NCBI RefSeq assembly: GCF_019320115.1
Contig: NC_089585.1
Coordinates: 144,043,769 to 144,107,768 of the forward strand
Length of the DNA: 64,000 nucleotides
Origin: Miscanthus floridulus
Lineage: Eukaryota > Streptophyta > Magnoliopsida > Poales > Poaceae
Direction of reading: 5' to 3'
In this document: positions 42,901-54,461 of the stretch, one piece after another
How positions within the stretch are numbered: the first letter of the stretch is position 1
Layout: each line of letters starts with the position of its first letter
Made by a program: the position numbers and the translations under genes
Notes under the pieces: model-generated
What the model was told of the DNA's origin: nothing
Seen by the model: the letters and a program-made list of their open reading frames with translations, nothing else
Databases searched by the model: none

Positions 42901-43858
42901 CGAAGCAACTGCAGGATATATACTTGATTCTGATGACGAGGCTGATAAAATCTATTCTGAGCCTATGGAGGGCAGTGGAATTGATGAAAGTTTCCTGTCG
43001 GAATTAGATGCAGTGGGAGACTTTGGAGTTGAACTGATGAGACTGGACCAGCAGGTGACAGATCAGGCTTCCCATGATGATATCCCTACCGATAGTGTTG
43101 CTGCAGATTCCGTTATTAGCCCTCAGACATCTGACAACGTCTCCTTGACCATGTCAGAAGTTGGTGCTGAAGACTCCAGGGAGCAGTCCTCATTGGTTGA
43201 TGACCTAAATGGCCCTGAATTTGGCTGGTCATTTGGAGCATCTCATGATGACCCTGAGCAGACTGTCTACAATCCTCGGAGACGGATTCTCGAAGCAAGC
43301 CCCTTTGAAGCAATGAACATGGAGTTGAAGCCACCACACGATGAGTCAGAAGTGCCTGCTGATGATACACCATCACCAGCAACCTTAGCAGCTGGATCAA
43401 GTGAGCCAGAGGTCACTATAAATGGGTTAGTGACATCTACAACCGATCCTGAGATTACTGTTCTAGATGCAAAGTCTCTGGAGGATATTGAGACTGCCTT
43501 TAAGCTAGTTAGTGATGGTGTGGTTTCTGAGGCCACCATGGATACTGAAGCTTTGCAGATCTCAGGTGCTGATGCTGCAGAGCCCAAAGGGGCTGCTGGA
43601 GAGCTGCATGTCATTGATGCAAAATCTGTGGACAACATGCATGCTGCTTTCCAGAAGCACTTTGATGCTATTGTGAATAGTTCCTTCGAAGAAAATGAAG
43701 ACAAGTATGGGCATGTAGAGACAGCAGAATCCACGAAGCCTGATGAACTTACTGAAGCAATACACAACGAAAGTCAGCACAACCTAGGAGATGCTAGGGA
43801 GGCTTTACCAGTGGAGGGTACAAGCAATATGAGTACTAGTGAAGCAGAGCCACGATGA
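39953..43858 (+). CDS. Membrane-anchored acidic protein, plant 'cardiomyopathy-associated' family
   Basis: The coding exons are 39953-42071 and 42306-43858, joined in frame at GATG/GTAAGC...TGCAG/GTAGC, giving 1,223 residues. Residues 28-75 form two hydrophobic segments (FGLGVLLYLLY and VIICTALLLGILLSY). The rest is hydrophilic and rich in Asp/Glu/Ser. Conserved family landmarks are LMDLGYSEMERNRRLEILMA, RRNPFDLPYD, ARKNPFDLP, RRHESFNFG and KPYFVPE. Near the C-terminus VLDAKSLEDIETAF and VIDAKSVDNMHAAF are an internal repeat. Function is unknown; related plant genes are labelled cardiomyopathy-associated or simply transmembrane protein. The start is the first ATG after the leader intron. The gene appears intact. 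Confidence 0.88.
42109..42263. mobile_element. Stowaway-like MITE in the coding-gene intron
   Basis: The inverted ends are CCCTCTGTCCCAAATTGTAGG and CCTATAAATTGGAACGGAGG, and the arms continue with GTCGTTTTGGCTTTTCTAG and its complement. This is the Stowaway (Tc1/mariner) MITE form often seen in grass introns. It makes up most of the 234-bp intron and does not reach the splice sites. Confidence 0.85.
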
Positions 43859-44734
43859 CATTGATGCAGCATCCAATAAGGTCTTCCATAGCAGTGCCAA
43901 GAGTACTGCACAGGCAGTGGAGTTCGAGGTTTCTCATGAAAGAGAAGAGGAAAGTGAACATCAATAAATACCACCGGGTTGACTGCTGAAAGGAAACGAT
44001 AGGATGTCATCAGAGATGAATTTGAGACAAAAATGCTCCTTGGCTGAAATTTGAAGGAGCTACCGAGCTATAGCAAGCATTGACGGAGCGCTATTGTTGA
44101 GTTTCACGGGCTTGCCACTGTGCATATACTTCACATATTCAACATACAAAGTTTTGATGTAGACCTTTTGTGAATGCGTTTTGTTTAACTTCCTTTTATT
44201 CTTTTGAGGTTTTGGTGGGTTTGTTTTAGATTGATTCCCCCCTCCTTTGGCTGTAATTTGAAGAGGTGTAAGTTTTGCTCATACAGTTTGGTGTGGTTCC
44301 AGAGACATAGAACAATCTGTTCTACCGTGTGAATTGAGATTTTGTTGTATTATTTTATTGAACTAGTGAAGTTGGCAATAGAAGAATTGGACAGGTACAT
44401 TTTACCTTTGAACTGAGTCGGTAATATTTACAGTGTCGTTTCCGTGAATAAATTGATTAATCTACAGCGATCTGCTTATTTGTCAGCACTTGTCCTGTAC
44501 CTCATGTACAGTAGAGCTCAGAACTTGACAGAGTAGAAGTTCTATTGCCAATCGTGCAGCTTTCGCTTTTCCTGAACAAAATACACTGCTTCCACTGACT
44601 ATTTAGCTCGACTGGCATCGCTCGTCTTGAGTCTATTTTAGAGAGAAGTCATTTTGTTAACAGTCAGATGAGACTTGGGAGGTCGGCTGACGGGAGATAG
44701 CTTCTTAGTTCCAAGTGTACATATCGCTTATTGC
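43859..44734. other. 3' UTR of the membrane-anchored gene and spacer
   Basis: The 3' untranslated region probably ends near 44345-44360 (TTGTTGTATTATTTTATTGAA). No other gene was seen. Confidence 0.5.
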
Positions 44735-44962
44735 TTTTTACGGAGTCAAATGTTTTAAAGTTTAACCAAATATATAAAAAGATAATGATAATTATGATGT
44801 GTAATAGGTATTTTCATTAGATTGATCATAGAATATGTTTTAAATACTAAATTTATTTGAAGATACAAATATTATTAATACTATTTTTATATACCTTAAT
44901 TAAATTTAAAAGTTTGACTTCAGAGAGTGAGATGTATAGTTATTTCATGACGGAGTGAGTAG
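44735..44962. mobile_element. Decayed Stowaway-like MITE
   Basis: The right end reads TTCATGACGGAGTGAGTA, and the adjacent AAAAGTTTGACTTCAGAG with GAGATGTATAGTTA is the familiar subterminal text of a grass Stowaway family. The left end has only CGGAGTCAAATG with GTTTAACC. Terminal symmetry is partly lost. Confidence 0.6.
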
Positions 44963-45044
44963 ATTGGAAACGATTGCTTCCACTGACACCTGATAGGAGA
45001 CCGAGGCAGTGTTACAGTTGGTTTAATATGAATGGCACCAATTT

Positions 45045-46690
45045 CAGATGGCAAGAAGGATTATGGCTTTATCGAATACTATAAGCAGGCGTGAGTAGAG
45101 TATGCTAAGCAGAAGATGTCTAGTCCAGAATTCAAAAAATATATAAATGCTCCTACTGTCAGTTAGGCAGATCCTAAGAATGATGGTGAATCTGCCTCTA
45201 CTGCGCAGGTTTTTTAGCATCATATGACAGAATGGTACCTTTTATGTTTCTTCTTTCATGATATTGTATATCAGTATATGGATGTGCATTTTCGTTCGTG
45301 TTAGACTGACTCCAACCATGAGACCCAAATACAACACCTATATCTCGGTTTGGGTTCGGCACAGTGAAAAAAAGTCGCCACGCAAAAGTGAGCCTCTCCA
45401 ACCGACCGCAAACGCACAAGCCCCAAATCCGCCGGAGGTCGCCGCCTCATCCGTCCAGGACCGTGCCAAGGATTCTCGTCGTCGTCTCCGGCCTCCACGC
45501 CTCCATGCGCGCTCCTCCTCCAACACCGGCGGCGGGCGCGGGCGAGCTCCGCCCCGGCACGGAGGACCCCGGATCCCCGCTCCCCGACGGCCGCGTCCCG
45601 CTCCCCGCCTCGCCGCGCGCTCCTCCACCAACACCGGTGGCGGGCGCGGGCGAGCTCCGCCCCCGCCCCGAGCTCCGCCTCGGCCACGGTGCGGGCGAGC
45701 TCGGGCGAGCTCCGCCTCGGCCACGGCGATTTGCGTAGCGAGAGAGAGGGGACGCTTTTTTGCCTGGCGTTCAGGGCAGCAGGCAAAATGCGTCGGGTGT
45801 ATGGGTTCGTCGTTGGAGGATGTTTTCGGAAGGCAAAGAACTGTGCCGGACGCAAAAATGGGTCTGGGTCTCCTCGTTGGAGACGGTCTTAAATCTCTAT
45901 GTGTCTAAAACCTGCCCAGTCATGAGCAGCTGAAAAAGCTGTCTGAGTGCCAAATTACAGAAGTTGTTCTTTCTCTTGCAAAAATGTGGTCATGAAGATG
46001 GATGAGGTTTTGTTTACTTTAAGGAACAGTCCATGTCTAAGATCTTGATGACGAGTTTCCTTTGTTCTCTGGCATCTTTCTATAGCCAATCACTTTATCC
46101 AGGAGGTCCTACTTTTTTTTCTCCAACAGGTCAGCTTCTGGGTTGTTCACATGCAAAACCTCCTGCTGATAATACTGTAAAATTACCTTCTGCTAAAGGC
46201 CTACTTATAATCTACATGTAAATGACTGGCAAACCCTTACAGTCACTTGAAAATGAACTGACAGGCGCCTAATCCACTTGGAAGTAGATTAACAGTAACA
46301 CAGATACTTATGGTGTGCGTCCTGGTCATGCTTGACAGTAGATGACATCTTATGTTTGTAATAACTGTCCCAAATGTGTTTTTTTTTGGCATACAAGCAG
46401 TAGAGTTGACACAACGCAATTATCCAAAAAGGAGCCCTGAAGGGCTTTAATACAATGCAGAACACCTACACCCCCACACTGAAAACACACACGCTAAAAA
46501 AACAGCTCGCAGTGGCCCAATAAGGAGGATGATATTGTTCTTACTGTTGTATATCTTCGGCACTCTTGCACCCCTTTTTCTGTGACAGGACACTGCTGCA
46601 CTTGTGCAGGCAATGCAATGTTGTTTGCTGCTGCTGCTGCTCCACCAAGTTGGTTCTACCCGATGGGCATCTAGTATATGTGTAAGTATT
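45045..46690 (+). pseudogene. hnRNP-Q-like RNA-binding protein pseudogene, split by a transposon
   Basis: After an intron-acceptor-like TTTCAG the frame reads FIEYYKQA, a stop, EYAKQKMSSPEFKKYINAPT, a stop and ADPKNDGES (45045-45211). After the inserted element, EQLKKLSECQITEVVLSLA and, shifted, GFVYFKEQSMSK follow (45918-46045), then AKPPADNTVKLPSAKG (46155-46200) and LVLPDGHLVYV (about 46642-46676). The order matches the RRM and tail of plant hnRNP-Q-like (LIF2-like) proteins, which bind RNA in the nucleus. Stops and shifts make it a pseudogene. Retained splice-like ends argue against a processed copy. Confidence 0.65.
45304..45888. mobile_element. Harbinger-type non-autonomous element
   Basis: The ends GACTGACTCCAACCATGAG and CTCGTTGGAGACGGTC are inverted repeats, flanked by 3-bp duplications TTA (45301-45303 and 45889-45891), the target form of the PIF/Harbinger superfamily. 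The 585-bp interior is very GC-rich with repeated GGCGAGCTCCGC blocks. Long open frames on both strands result from composition. It lies within the hnRNP-like pseudogene. Confidence 0.8.
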
Positions 46691-47519
46691 CTGATCTATT
46701 TTAAGTATTCTTGTAGAAAACTCATAACGGATGCATTCCATCGATGAACTAATCAGAGTCCAGCACCTACTACGTCTGGATTCCATTGTTGTCTTGTAAA
46801 CCTGAGTCCGTTGATGAAGCAAATGGTGGCCTCTTGTTCATATACATTAACTAATCAGGTTCTAATCTTGAATCCAACAGAACAGAGATTTGATTTATGC
46901 GTAGATTAGGATTCGGAACGTTGTTTCCGTAGAGGAAGCCGCATCCCCGAAGTGCACCATTCCTTCGATCAATAGAATAGGTTATTTTCTAGTTGCCGTT
47001 GAACAAGTATGGTCGTGTCCTTTATTGGGATGTACTATTTAAACCAAAATTGGGATTGACGTCCGATAAGCCTAGAGAGCCTCAAGAAGGCGATCTGGCC
47101 AGTCTCCAACGACTCAAAAGCGTTTGTAGCTATGGTATGGATCTGGTCTGAAGACCAATGGGTCAGGTCAAAAAAAAAAAAAAAAAAAAGAGGATATCCT
47201 CTTCTTTGGCTACACACAGAGAAGAAATGGCTTCATTAGCGGTGTGCCCATAACATCCTCTATTCAGTAGTAGTAGTACCCGAGAAATGTAAAAGTGTGG
47301 CACACCTGTGAAAAGTTTTCTGTGTGTTAAAATCATAAAATGCATGTGATTTATTTATTATTTTACGTTTCTTAAATCTGAGAAATCCTTCACACTTTTT
47401 TTTTGTTTCTTCTTTTATCTTAAGAGCCAACAACACACTTCGTTAACAAATGCTCGGCTTCCAAATGCTAAAACATGGGCCTAAGCCAAAGCCCAATAAA
47501 AATTTATTTCAGAATTGGT
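46691..47519. other. Spacer, no gene recognised
   Basis: Contains a run of 20 A at about 47169-47188. The 3' end of the U2 gene borders it on the right. No coding region was seen. Confidence 0.6.
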
Positions 47520-47715
47520 TGGGGTGCGCCAGGCTCGGGCTATAGTGCAACGCCCGAGCGACACGCGAGGGCCCCAGTGGCAAGCCACTGTGATGGACCC
47601 TCCCCCACAAAAAATAAATTTAATATCAAAATGGGCACATGGCCCACATATCAGATATTAAACTGATAAGAACAGATACTACACTTGATCTTAGCCAAAA
47701 GGCCGAGAAAGGTAT
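47520..47715 (-). ncRNA. U2: U2 spliceosomal snRNA
   Basis: The minus strand from 47715 begins ATACCTTTCTCGGCC, followed by the branch-point recognition segment GTGTAGTATCTG. The Sm-site region AATTTATTTTTTGTGGGGG comes next, then the 3' stem-loops with CACTGGGGCCC and GCCCGAGCCTGGCGC. The length of 196 nt equals plant U2. U2 pairs with the intron branch site in the spliceosome. The internal sequence looks intact and plant promoter elements lie at the right spacing upstream, so it may be an active gene rather than a pseudogene. Confidence 0.95.
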
Positions 47716-47738
47716 GAGTTGCCAAGGTACCCTGGGTC

Positions 47739-47791
47739 CCCTTTTATAGCCTTCCTCCGTCGCCGCTCGCTCAAAGCTACCGAGCTGGGAC
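47739..47791 (-). promoter_or_regulatory. U2 snRNA promoter: TATA box and upstream sequence element
   Basis: On the minus strand a TATA-like GCTATAAAAGG lies at about -25 to -35 (plus 47741-47751). GTCCCAGCTCG lies at about -66 to -76 (plus 47781-47791) and matches the plant USE consensus RTCCCACATCG at 9 of 11 positions. The USE-TATA spacing of about 30-35 bp is that of Pol II-transcribed plant snRNA genes such as U2. Further upstream, AGCCCA near 47867 and GGCCCG near 47900 fit the monocot-specific promoter element RGCCCR. Confidence 0.75.
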
Positions 47792-48957
47792 TAAACTAAA
47801 GCGCCGCACCACACAGGCACAGCGCAGCGCGCTTGTTGTTGCTCTGTTTGGTCACTTGGGCCTTTTGGGCTCGCAATTTGGCAATCCCACACATTGCTCG
47901 CGGGCCGGCCCTTCCTGCTCGCCTCCTCCCAACTAACTGACCGTGCGCGCAGTGGAGAGGGGAGATGACCGTGGTGACAATAGCAATGACAGCCGAAGGG
48001 TCTAACAATGTCGGTGCTTTGAAGTTAAATAGAACCTTAGATTTCTGTGTGTGCATCACCATGCTGGGTCTATAACACGATGTTTTAATAATACCGATTT
48101 GATCACCCTCCTCTAATTTAACATGCAAAATGAACTTTTTTTTTGAAAGCTGAAGATTTGTAAACTGAAAGTGAATGCCATGCACGCAATCGATGATTAA
48201 CGGTAGTGTTGAATTTGCGATTGACAAGCAGCAACAAGTGAATTCGAGATGGCAAAAATGATCAAACGAATAAGGCTGAACTCTGAATTCTGAACTGTAA
48301 ATATCCAACTGAATACTGAACTTGAAGTCTGAACTGGTGGGAGCATTGTGCGCATCTTCCAAGCCACGTCTCCTGCCCATGCCTGATCATCTGCTACAAA
48401 AAGAACACACTTGGATGAAAATATTTTCCTAGCAAATATTTTTCTCTCTGCAGAGGATGAACAGGGACAGGCGGACAGCAACATAGAACACACTCCAATA
48501 GAAGGCTTATAAGCCCACAGAGACATACAAAGTCTCAGTGGCTTAACACGCGGGAGGCTATTTGTTACTGACTTCATCCAGAGCAGCCAAGAAATATTAG
48601 TAGAGAAAACAACAGAATTGATTATCGGAACAGGTCCAAGGCGAGATCCGCAACTGCAGGTGATATATAGGGGGGGGGGGGGGGGGAACAAAGAAGACCG
48701 CAACTGCAGCAGGTGCTGATCCGAATAGGCCGGAGGCGAGATCCCAGCAGCAGTGCAGAACCTACGCCCACCGCCGCCCACCAGCTCATACTCTCACACA
48801 GCCAAGGACCAGGACACGGCACACGCCGCTCCGACCAGCTCACGTGAGTGCTCTGCTCGCTTCACTGATCCGGAGGCGGACGCAGCGCCAGCGCCGCTCG
48901 CCCGCCCCGTGCCTCTCCTCGCCGGGCTATTAGCCCCATCAGCCGCGCTCCGTCGGC
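47792..48957. other. Spacer between U2 promoter and PPR pseudogene
   Basis: No gene recognised. A homopolymer of about 19 G lies at 48670-48688. Open frames on the minus strand (194 codons each at 47796-48380 and 48197-48781) have no recognisable domain and overlap each other. Confidence 0.55.
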
Positions 48958-51345
48958 ATGCGCCGCCGCGTGGGCGCCGCGCGCGACCGATGCTTGGAGC
49001 TGGAGCGCGTCATCGCCGGCCGCGCCCGCTCGGGAAGCCTCCGCCTCGACGACGCGCTCAAGCTGTTCGATGAATTGCTTCCCTACGCCAGGGCCGCCTC
49101 GGTTACCGCCTTCAACCAGTTCCTCACCGCTGTGTCCCGTGCCTCGGGCCGGCGCTCCTCCACCTCAGAGTCAGGGCTCATCGTCTCCCTCTTCAACCGG
49201 ATGGTACGTGACTGCTCCATCGAGGTGGCTCCTGACCTTTACACCTACAGTATCCTCATAGGCTGCTTCTGTCGCATGGGCCGCCTGGAGAATGGCTTCG
49301 CCACCTTTGGCCTCATCCTGAAGACGAGCTGGAGGGGGAATGACATAGTCATCAATCAACTGCTCAAGGGCCTCTGTGACGACAAGAGGGTGGGTGAGGC
49401 CATGGACCTATTGCTCCGAAGAATGCCAGAGTTTGGGCTCACATCGGATGTAGTTTCATACAACACACTCCTTAAGGGTTTCTGCAATGAAAAGAGAACT
49501 GATGAGGCACTTGAGCTGCTCCACATGATGCCTGATGGTCAAGGTAGTAGCTGCTCACCAAATGTGGTGTCACACAACACCGTCATCAACGGTTTCTTTA
49601 GTGATGGTCAGGTGGATAAAGCTTACAGCCTGTTTTTTGAAATGCAGGTGTTTCACCGGACGTTGTGACATACAACACAGTAATTGATGGCCTGTGCAAA
49701 GCTGAAGCAGTTGACAGGGCTGAGGGTCTCTTCCAACAGATGATTGATAAAGGTGTTAAGCCAGACAATGTGACATACACTTGTCTGATCCATGGATACC
49801 TCTCTACAGGACAGTGGGAAGAGGCGGTTCGAAGGTTCAAAGAAATGTCTGCACCTAGTCTTGAGCCAGATGTTTTTACTTATGGTTTACTTCTAGACTA
49901 TCTATGCAAGAATGGAAATTGCAGCGAAGCTTGAAAGCTTTTTGATTCTATGATTAGGAAGGGCATAAAACCTGATATAACTATCTATGGCATTATGCTT
50001 CATGGATATGGTACCAAAGGAGCTCTTTCTGAAATGCATGGTCTCCTGAATTTGATGGCAGCTAATGGTATTTCACCTAATCATCACATCTTCAACACTG
50101 TGTTCTGTGCATATGCTAAAGAGGGAATGATAGATGAGGCGATGCATATATTTATCAAAATGAGGCACCAAGGATTGAGTCCTAATGTCATCAGTTATGG
50201 AGCATTAATAGATGCACTTTGCAAGTTAGGAAGAGTGGATGATGCTGTGCTCCAATTCAATCAGATGATCAATGAAGGGGTGACTCCTGGCAATGTTGTT
50301 TTTAGCTCCCTTGTTTATGGACTCTGCTCTGTTGACAAATGGGAGAAGGTTGAGGAATTGCTTTTTGAAATGTTGAATCAAGGGATTCGTCCTAACATCG
50401 TGTTCTTCAAACACAATATTGTGTAACTTATGCAGAGAAGGGCGGGTCATGGAAGCCCGGAGGCTTTTTGACTCGATGGTATGTGTGGATCTAAGGCCTG
50501 ATGTTATCTCATACAATACATTAATAGATGGCCACTGCTTAGTTGGTAGAATGGATGAAGCAGTGAAGATACTTGACGGCATGGTCTCAGTTGGCTTGAA
50601 ACCTAACATCGTTTCCTATAATACATTGCTTCATGGCTACTGTAAAGCTGGCAGGATAGACAATACATACTGTCTTTTCCAAGAAATGTTGAGGAAAGGA
50701 GTTACGCCTGGAGTTGTGATTTACAGTACTATACTACATGGTTTGTTTCGGACGGGGAGATTTTCTGAAGCAAAGGAACTGTACCTCAATATGATTAAAA
50801 GTGGATAACAGTGGTCCATTTGCACATACAGCATAATTCTAAATGGGCTTTGCAAAAATAATTGTGTTGATGAAGCATTCAAAATGTTTCAGAGCCTGTG
50901 TTCTAAGGATCTTCAACTTGACATTATTACTTTCAACATCATGATTGATGCTTTGTTCAAAGTTGGCAGAAAGGAAGATGCCATGGATTTGTTTGCTGCT
51001 ATCCCTGCTAATGGTCTGGCTCCAAGTATTGTGACCTACTGCTTAATAGCAGAAACTCTCATAGAAGAAGGGTCCCTAGAGGAGTTTGATGGTCTGTTTT
51101 CAGCAATGGAAAATAGTGGTACTGCTCCAAACTCACGAATGCTAAATGCTTTAGTTAGGTGGTTGTTGCATAGAGGTGACACACGCAGGGCTGGGGCTTA
51201 CCTCTCCAAACTTGATGAGAAGAACTTCTCACTTGAGGCTTCCACTACTTCCATGCTTATATCACTTTTCTCGAGGAAGGAATATCAGCATGATGCAAAG
51301 TCCCTGCCTGAAAAGTATCGTTTCCTCAATGAAGCCAACAAATGA
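48958..51345 (+). pseudogene. Restorer-of-fertility-like P-class PPR protein (pseudogene)
   Basis: The start MRRRVGAARDRCLELERVI is followed by about 18 pentatricopeptide repeats ([59 protein letters not shown] and so on) and a tail ending SLPEKYRFLNEANK. Such proteins bind organelle transcripts, and the Rf1-like clade suppresses cytoplasmic male sterility. Damage is a frameshift near 49647, a TGA at 49932 (SEA*KLFD, CGA in relatives), a frameshift from one extra A near 50412, and a TAA at 50806. The longest intact piece is 236 codons. Otherwise full length, at about 795 codons. An expressed fragment is not excluded. Confidence 0.9.
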
Positions 51346-53500
51346 GTGTTGAAAAAAAAAAGAGTTCAGTTTTCAACAGTTCTGATCATCTTTATGTGAC
51401 ATGTAAATTTGGAGTGACTATTCTGTCTCGTGCTCTAACTTTCTTGGCCATGCTCTGTGGTATTCTTCTAGAGAAATGTTCTCTTGTTATTGCACTTCAC
51501 AATCAAGTTTGTCAACAGGTAAAATAATTGTGTGCAGTCCTAGTTAGCTTGACAACAGGAATCAGCTGCATTTATTGCATAATTTGTGAAGAAAACCCTG
51601 CCCTCCCGGATTCCTATAATTTGAACTGGTGTATCCCCCCCTCAAGTTAGCAGTGTAAGATATTTGCTATGTTTTTACCTCACACAAGCTATGTTAAGAG
51701 CAAGTCCTATACATATTTCTACAAGGCACTCCTCAATTTCTTTTTCATCTCATAGTATCCGCCTTTCGTATGCTGTTTTGATCATGAGTGCAACTGTGCA
51801 TATAGCGCATCTCTGCAGTTCTTCGGAAATGCTGTTAGAACTTTCCCCCTTCCTTTTGCAGTCACAACACCTCTAATATTCTTCCATTGGATTGAAATGC
51901 TTAGCTGGGTTAGTTGCGGTAGATGTCTCTGTACTTATTAAGTGTCCACTGCATTAGAGCAATTAGCAAGAGAATGCCCTGCATGATGACTAAGTGGTTG
52001 CGTTGTAATTCAGTTGTACTCGATGGTTGCACTTGAAGCATTTCCAATTAGATACTAATTGGACCATGTTATTATTGTTCTTGTAGCTGGGAAGACAGTA
52101 ATATATAAATCAGCCATGGAAAAATTGTTTGCAGACTATGCATTGTACTTGTGCATGAAGGCATGATCTTTAGTTTTTTTTAGAAAAAGCATAGTATGTT
52201 CTAAAAGAACGGAGTAGTGGGCATTTTCCACAGAGGAGATGCCATGTTATCATTGAGAGTGTCATGTCTTGCTTTGTGACCTATTCCTTGTACTCCTGGG
52301 CAGCTATTGGGGATACACTGATACTGATCACGCAGCAGCACTGCAGCAGTCAGCAGGGAGGTCGTCCAGATCAGGGGCTACCTGTTTCGCATCTGTCATC
52401 TCTGAATTTTGTTCTCCATTTCATGTATCCTGTCCTGTTATTTCCTACACATTATTTTGTACTGTATTCAGCCGTGGCACAATTTGTGACATTATGTTTT
52501 GATGGTTCATGCTTTTGTTACCAGAATGTGCACACGATCGATCTAGAGATCATCTATTGGTCGGTCTATTTTGTCACATTCACCATTGAATCCACACAAT
52601 ACCACTGCTTAAGCAATGATTTCAGTTACCTGCAAGTTACGGCATTTGAGTGCAGAACAAGATGAAAAATGTGAGGGTCCATGATACTAATACTATCTGC
52701 TGCATCTATATATGATTGCTTGGCCAATTATCTTGACATAATGAACTGGTTTATCTCCGGGTTGGCATCGTGGACCAGCACGACGAAACGTGCCGATGCC
52801 GACGCACGGGCGCAGGCCTCGCCGGCTGCTGGCCGCGCGAGCGTGGGGCGCATTACTCGCGGCCTTGGCCGCTGGTGCGAACATTCCTGGGCACCTGACC
52901 TGAACACTTCGTAGCAGGAATATTTGACTGCAATCATAATAATCATAAACGAAGCCAGCACATCACTTGGTTAGGTGTAGCAGTCTGATCCTTGACCCGC
53001 GTGGTCCACTGTCAGGCGCGTTCTGAGCTGTGTAGCAGCTGGCCGTGGCCAGCCGCCGCCGCCCGAAACGCTTGCCAACGAGCAGGCTACAGCTTGTGAG
53101 CTTGCAGATTGGTATGCTACCGTGGGTATACCTTCACTGTGAAGCTATTCAGTTACTACTAGTAGGCCTGTCGTCTAGCTCGAGGAGGAAGCCGCGTTAC
53201 CGTGAAACGGATAAGCCTGCCATGGCACGAGAGCACGGATCGAGGGGTCGGGGCCCGGGGCTCGACTGGACGATGGCTGTGTGTGACTTGTGAACACGCG
53301 TGGCCTGCCGTGCGTGCACGTGCACCCAGCCCAGTGCCGATAGCTCCCAGATGAGTCAATGCCCGGTTCCTTCGTTTTCCTTAAACCTGTCGCCGCGCAC
53401 GACACGGTTCCAACTCTTCTTTCCCTGGAACGCACCGCACCCGATCGGTCGGCGATCGCGTCGCCTGGGCCCCCGTGCCCGTGCCCGTGCCCGCGCATCG
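51346..53500. other. Spacer, no gene recognised
   Basis: It has a PPR 3' region, then AT-rich sequence. Short open frames (for example 133 codons at 52264-52665) have no recognisable domain. From 52940 on the sequence becomes GC-rich as the promoter of the next gene is approached. Confidence 0.5.
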
Positions 53501-53507
53501 TATAAAT
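53501..53507 (+). promoter_or_regulatory. TATA box of the LEA_2 gene
   Basis: TATAAAT lies in GC-rich DNA, preceded by a CCCGTG repeat (about 53472-53493). A transcription start about 30 bp downstream (near 53535) would suit the leader exon. Confidence 0.6.
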
Positions 53508-53534
53508 CCCGGGCCCTCCGCCCCCAGACCTTGC

Positions 53535-53743
53535 CGCCTCTCCCGTGACCCGTCTTCGTCTTCCCGTCCGCGCCAGCTCAGCAGCTCAGCCCCAGCTATC
53601 CATCAGCTTTGCCTCCTCGCACGTCCGCCGCTTCTCGCGTCGAGGCCGCCCGCGCGCGCCACTCTGAATCCCCAAGACACCACACCGGACAGCCTCGAGA
53701 AGAGCCATCGGCAACGCCGAGCACTAGCAGTCAGCCGGGCAAG
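53535..53743 (+). other. Predicted 5' UTR exon of the LEA_2 gene
   Basis: The exon contains no ATG and ends at GGGCAAG/GTACACG, a usable donor. The likely acceptor is GCATGCAG at 54428, making a 685-bp leader intron. The start position is estimated from the TATA box. Confidence 0.5.
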
Positions 53744-54461
53744 GTACACGTCTCCTTCGCTCTCATCTTTGGATTGATTTGCCCTCTGCGTTCGTTTGCG
53801 CGTGGTGAGCCAAGGTTTTGTCGTCGCGCACATCAGTTTGTAGCCTCTCGCACCATATTTTGTCGACGGCGACAGGCAAGAGCTGCCAGCTTCGTCGTCA
53901 ATGATGTCCTAGGTGCTTCGGAATGCCGGTTTTCTGATCCAATGCTGACTATGTCGGTTTGGATCTGTAGCAGTTGGTGGTTCTTGTGAGTTGTGACGTG
54001 TAAAAGTATCTTCTAACTGTTCATTTCCGATAGTTTATCTTATCCGGGCTTCTACTCTCCAATTCCTTTTTGGGAGAGAGTATCCTGGGACTGAAACGAT
54101 TAATTTCCATTTCCTTTTCGGAGAGTTTATCCTGGGACTGAAACTATCAATTGGGAGTGCAATCTGCAGGGAGCCAGGGGGACGTATGTATTCGAGTGGC
54201 TTCCAAAAGCACACCGTGCTAGATTAATTGTTGGAACCAGCACATGGCATTCCAAATTCTCTTTATTATATAAAACCATGCTTTAAATCCTTTTTTCTTT
54301 AAAAAGAAAACGATTCACAGTTTCACACCCAGGAAGGATAATTAGGCTGTATCGTAGGATTTACACCGTTGAGTAAATCATCAATATGGCCTCATTATAA
54401 CCCCGCGCGCGGGTGCATTTGCATGCAGATTGATTCGGAGGAGCGCCTCGAGGAGCAGCCG

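Noticed and set aside
45258..45908. 216-codon plus-strand frame and 184-codon minus-strand frame in GC-rich DNA
   Set aside because: Both lie across a Harbinger-type element with inverted ends and TTA duplications; the frames arise from GC-rich repeats and extend past the element ends.
52264..52665. 133-codon frame; text GYTDTDHAA in another frame recalls Copia RNase H
   Set aside because: The match is a few residues and no neighbouring Copia motifs (such as the DRKSTSG block) are readable.
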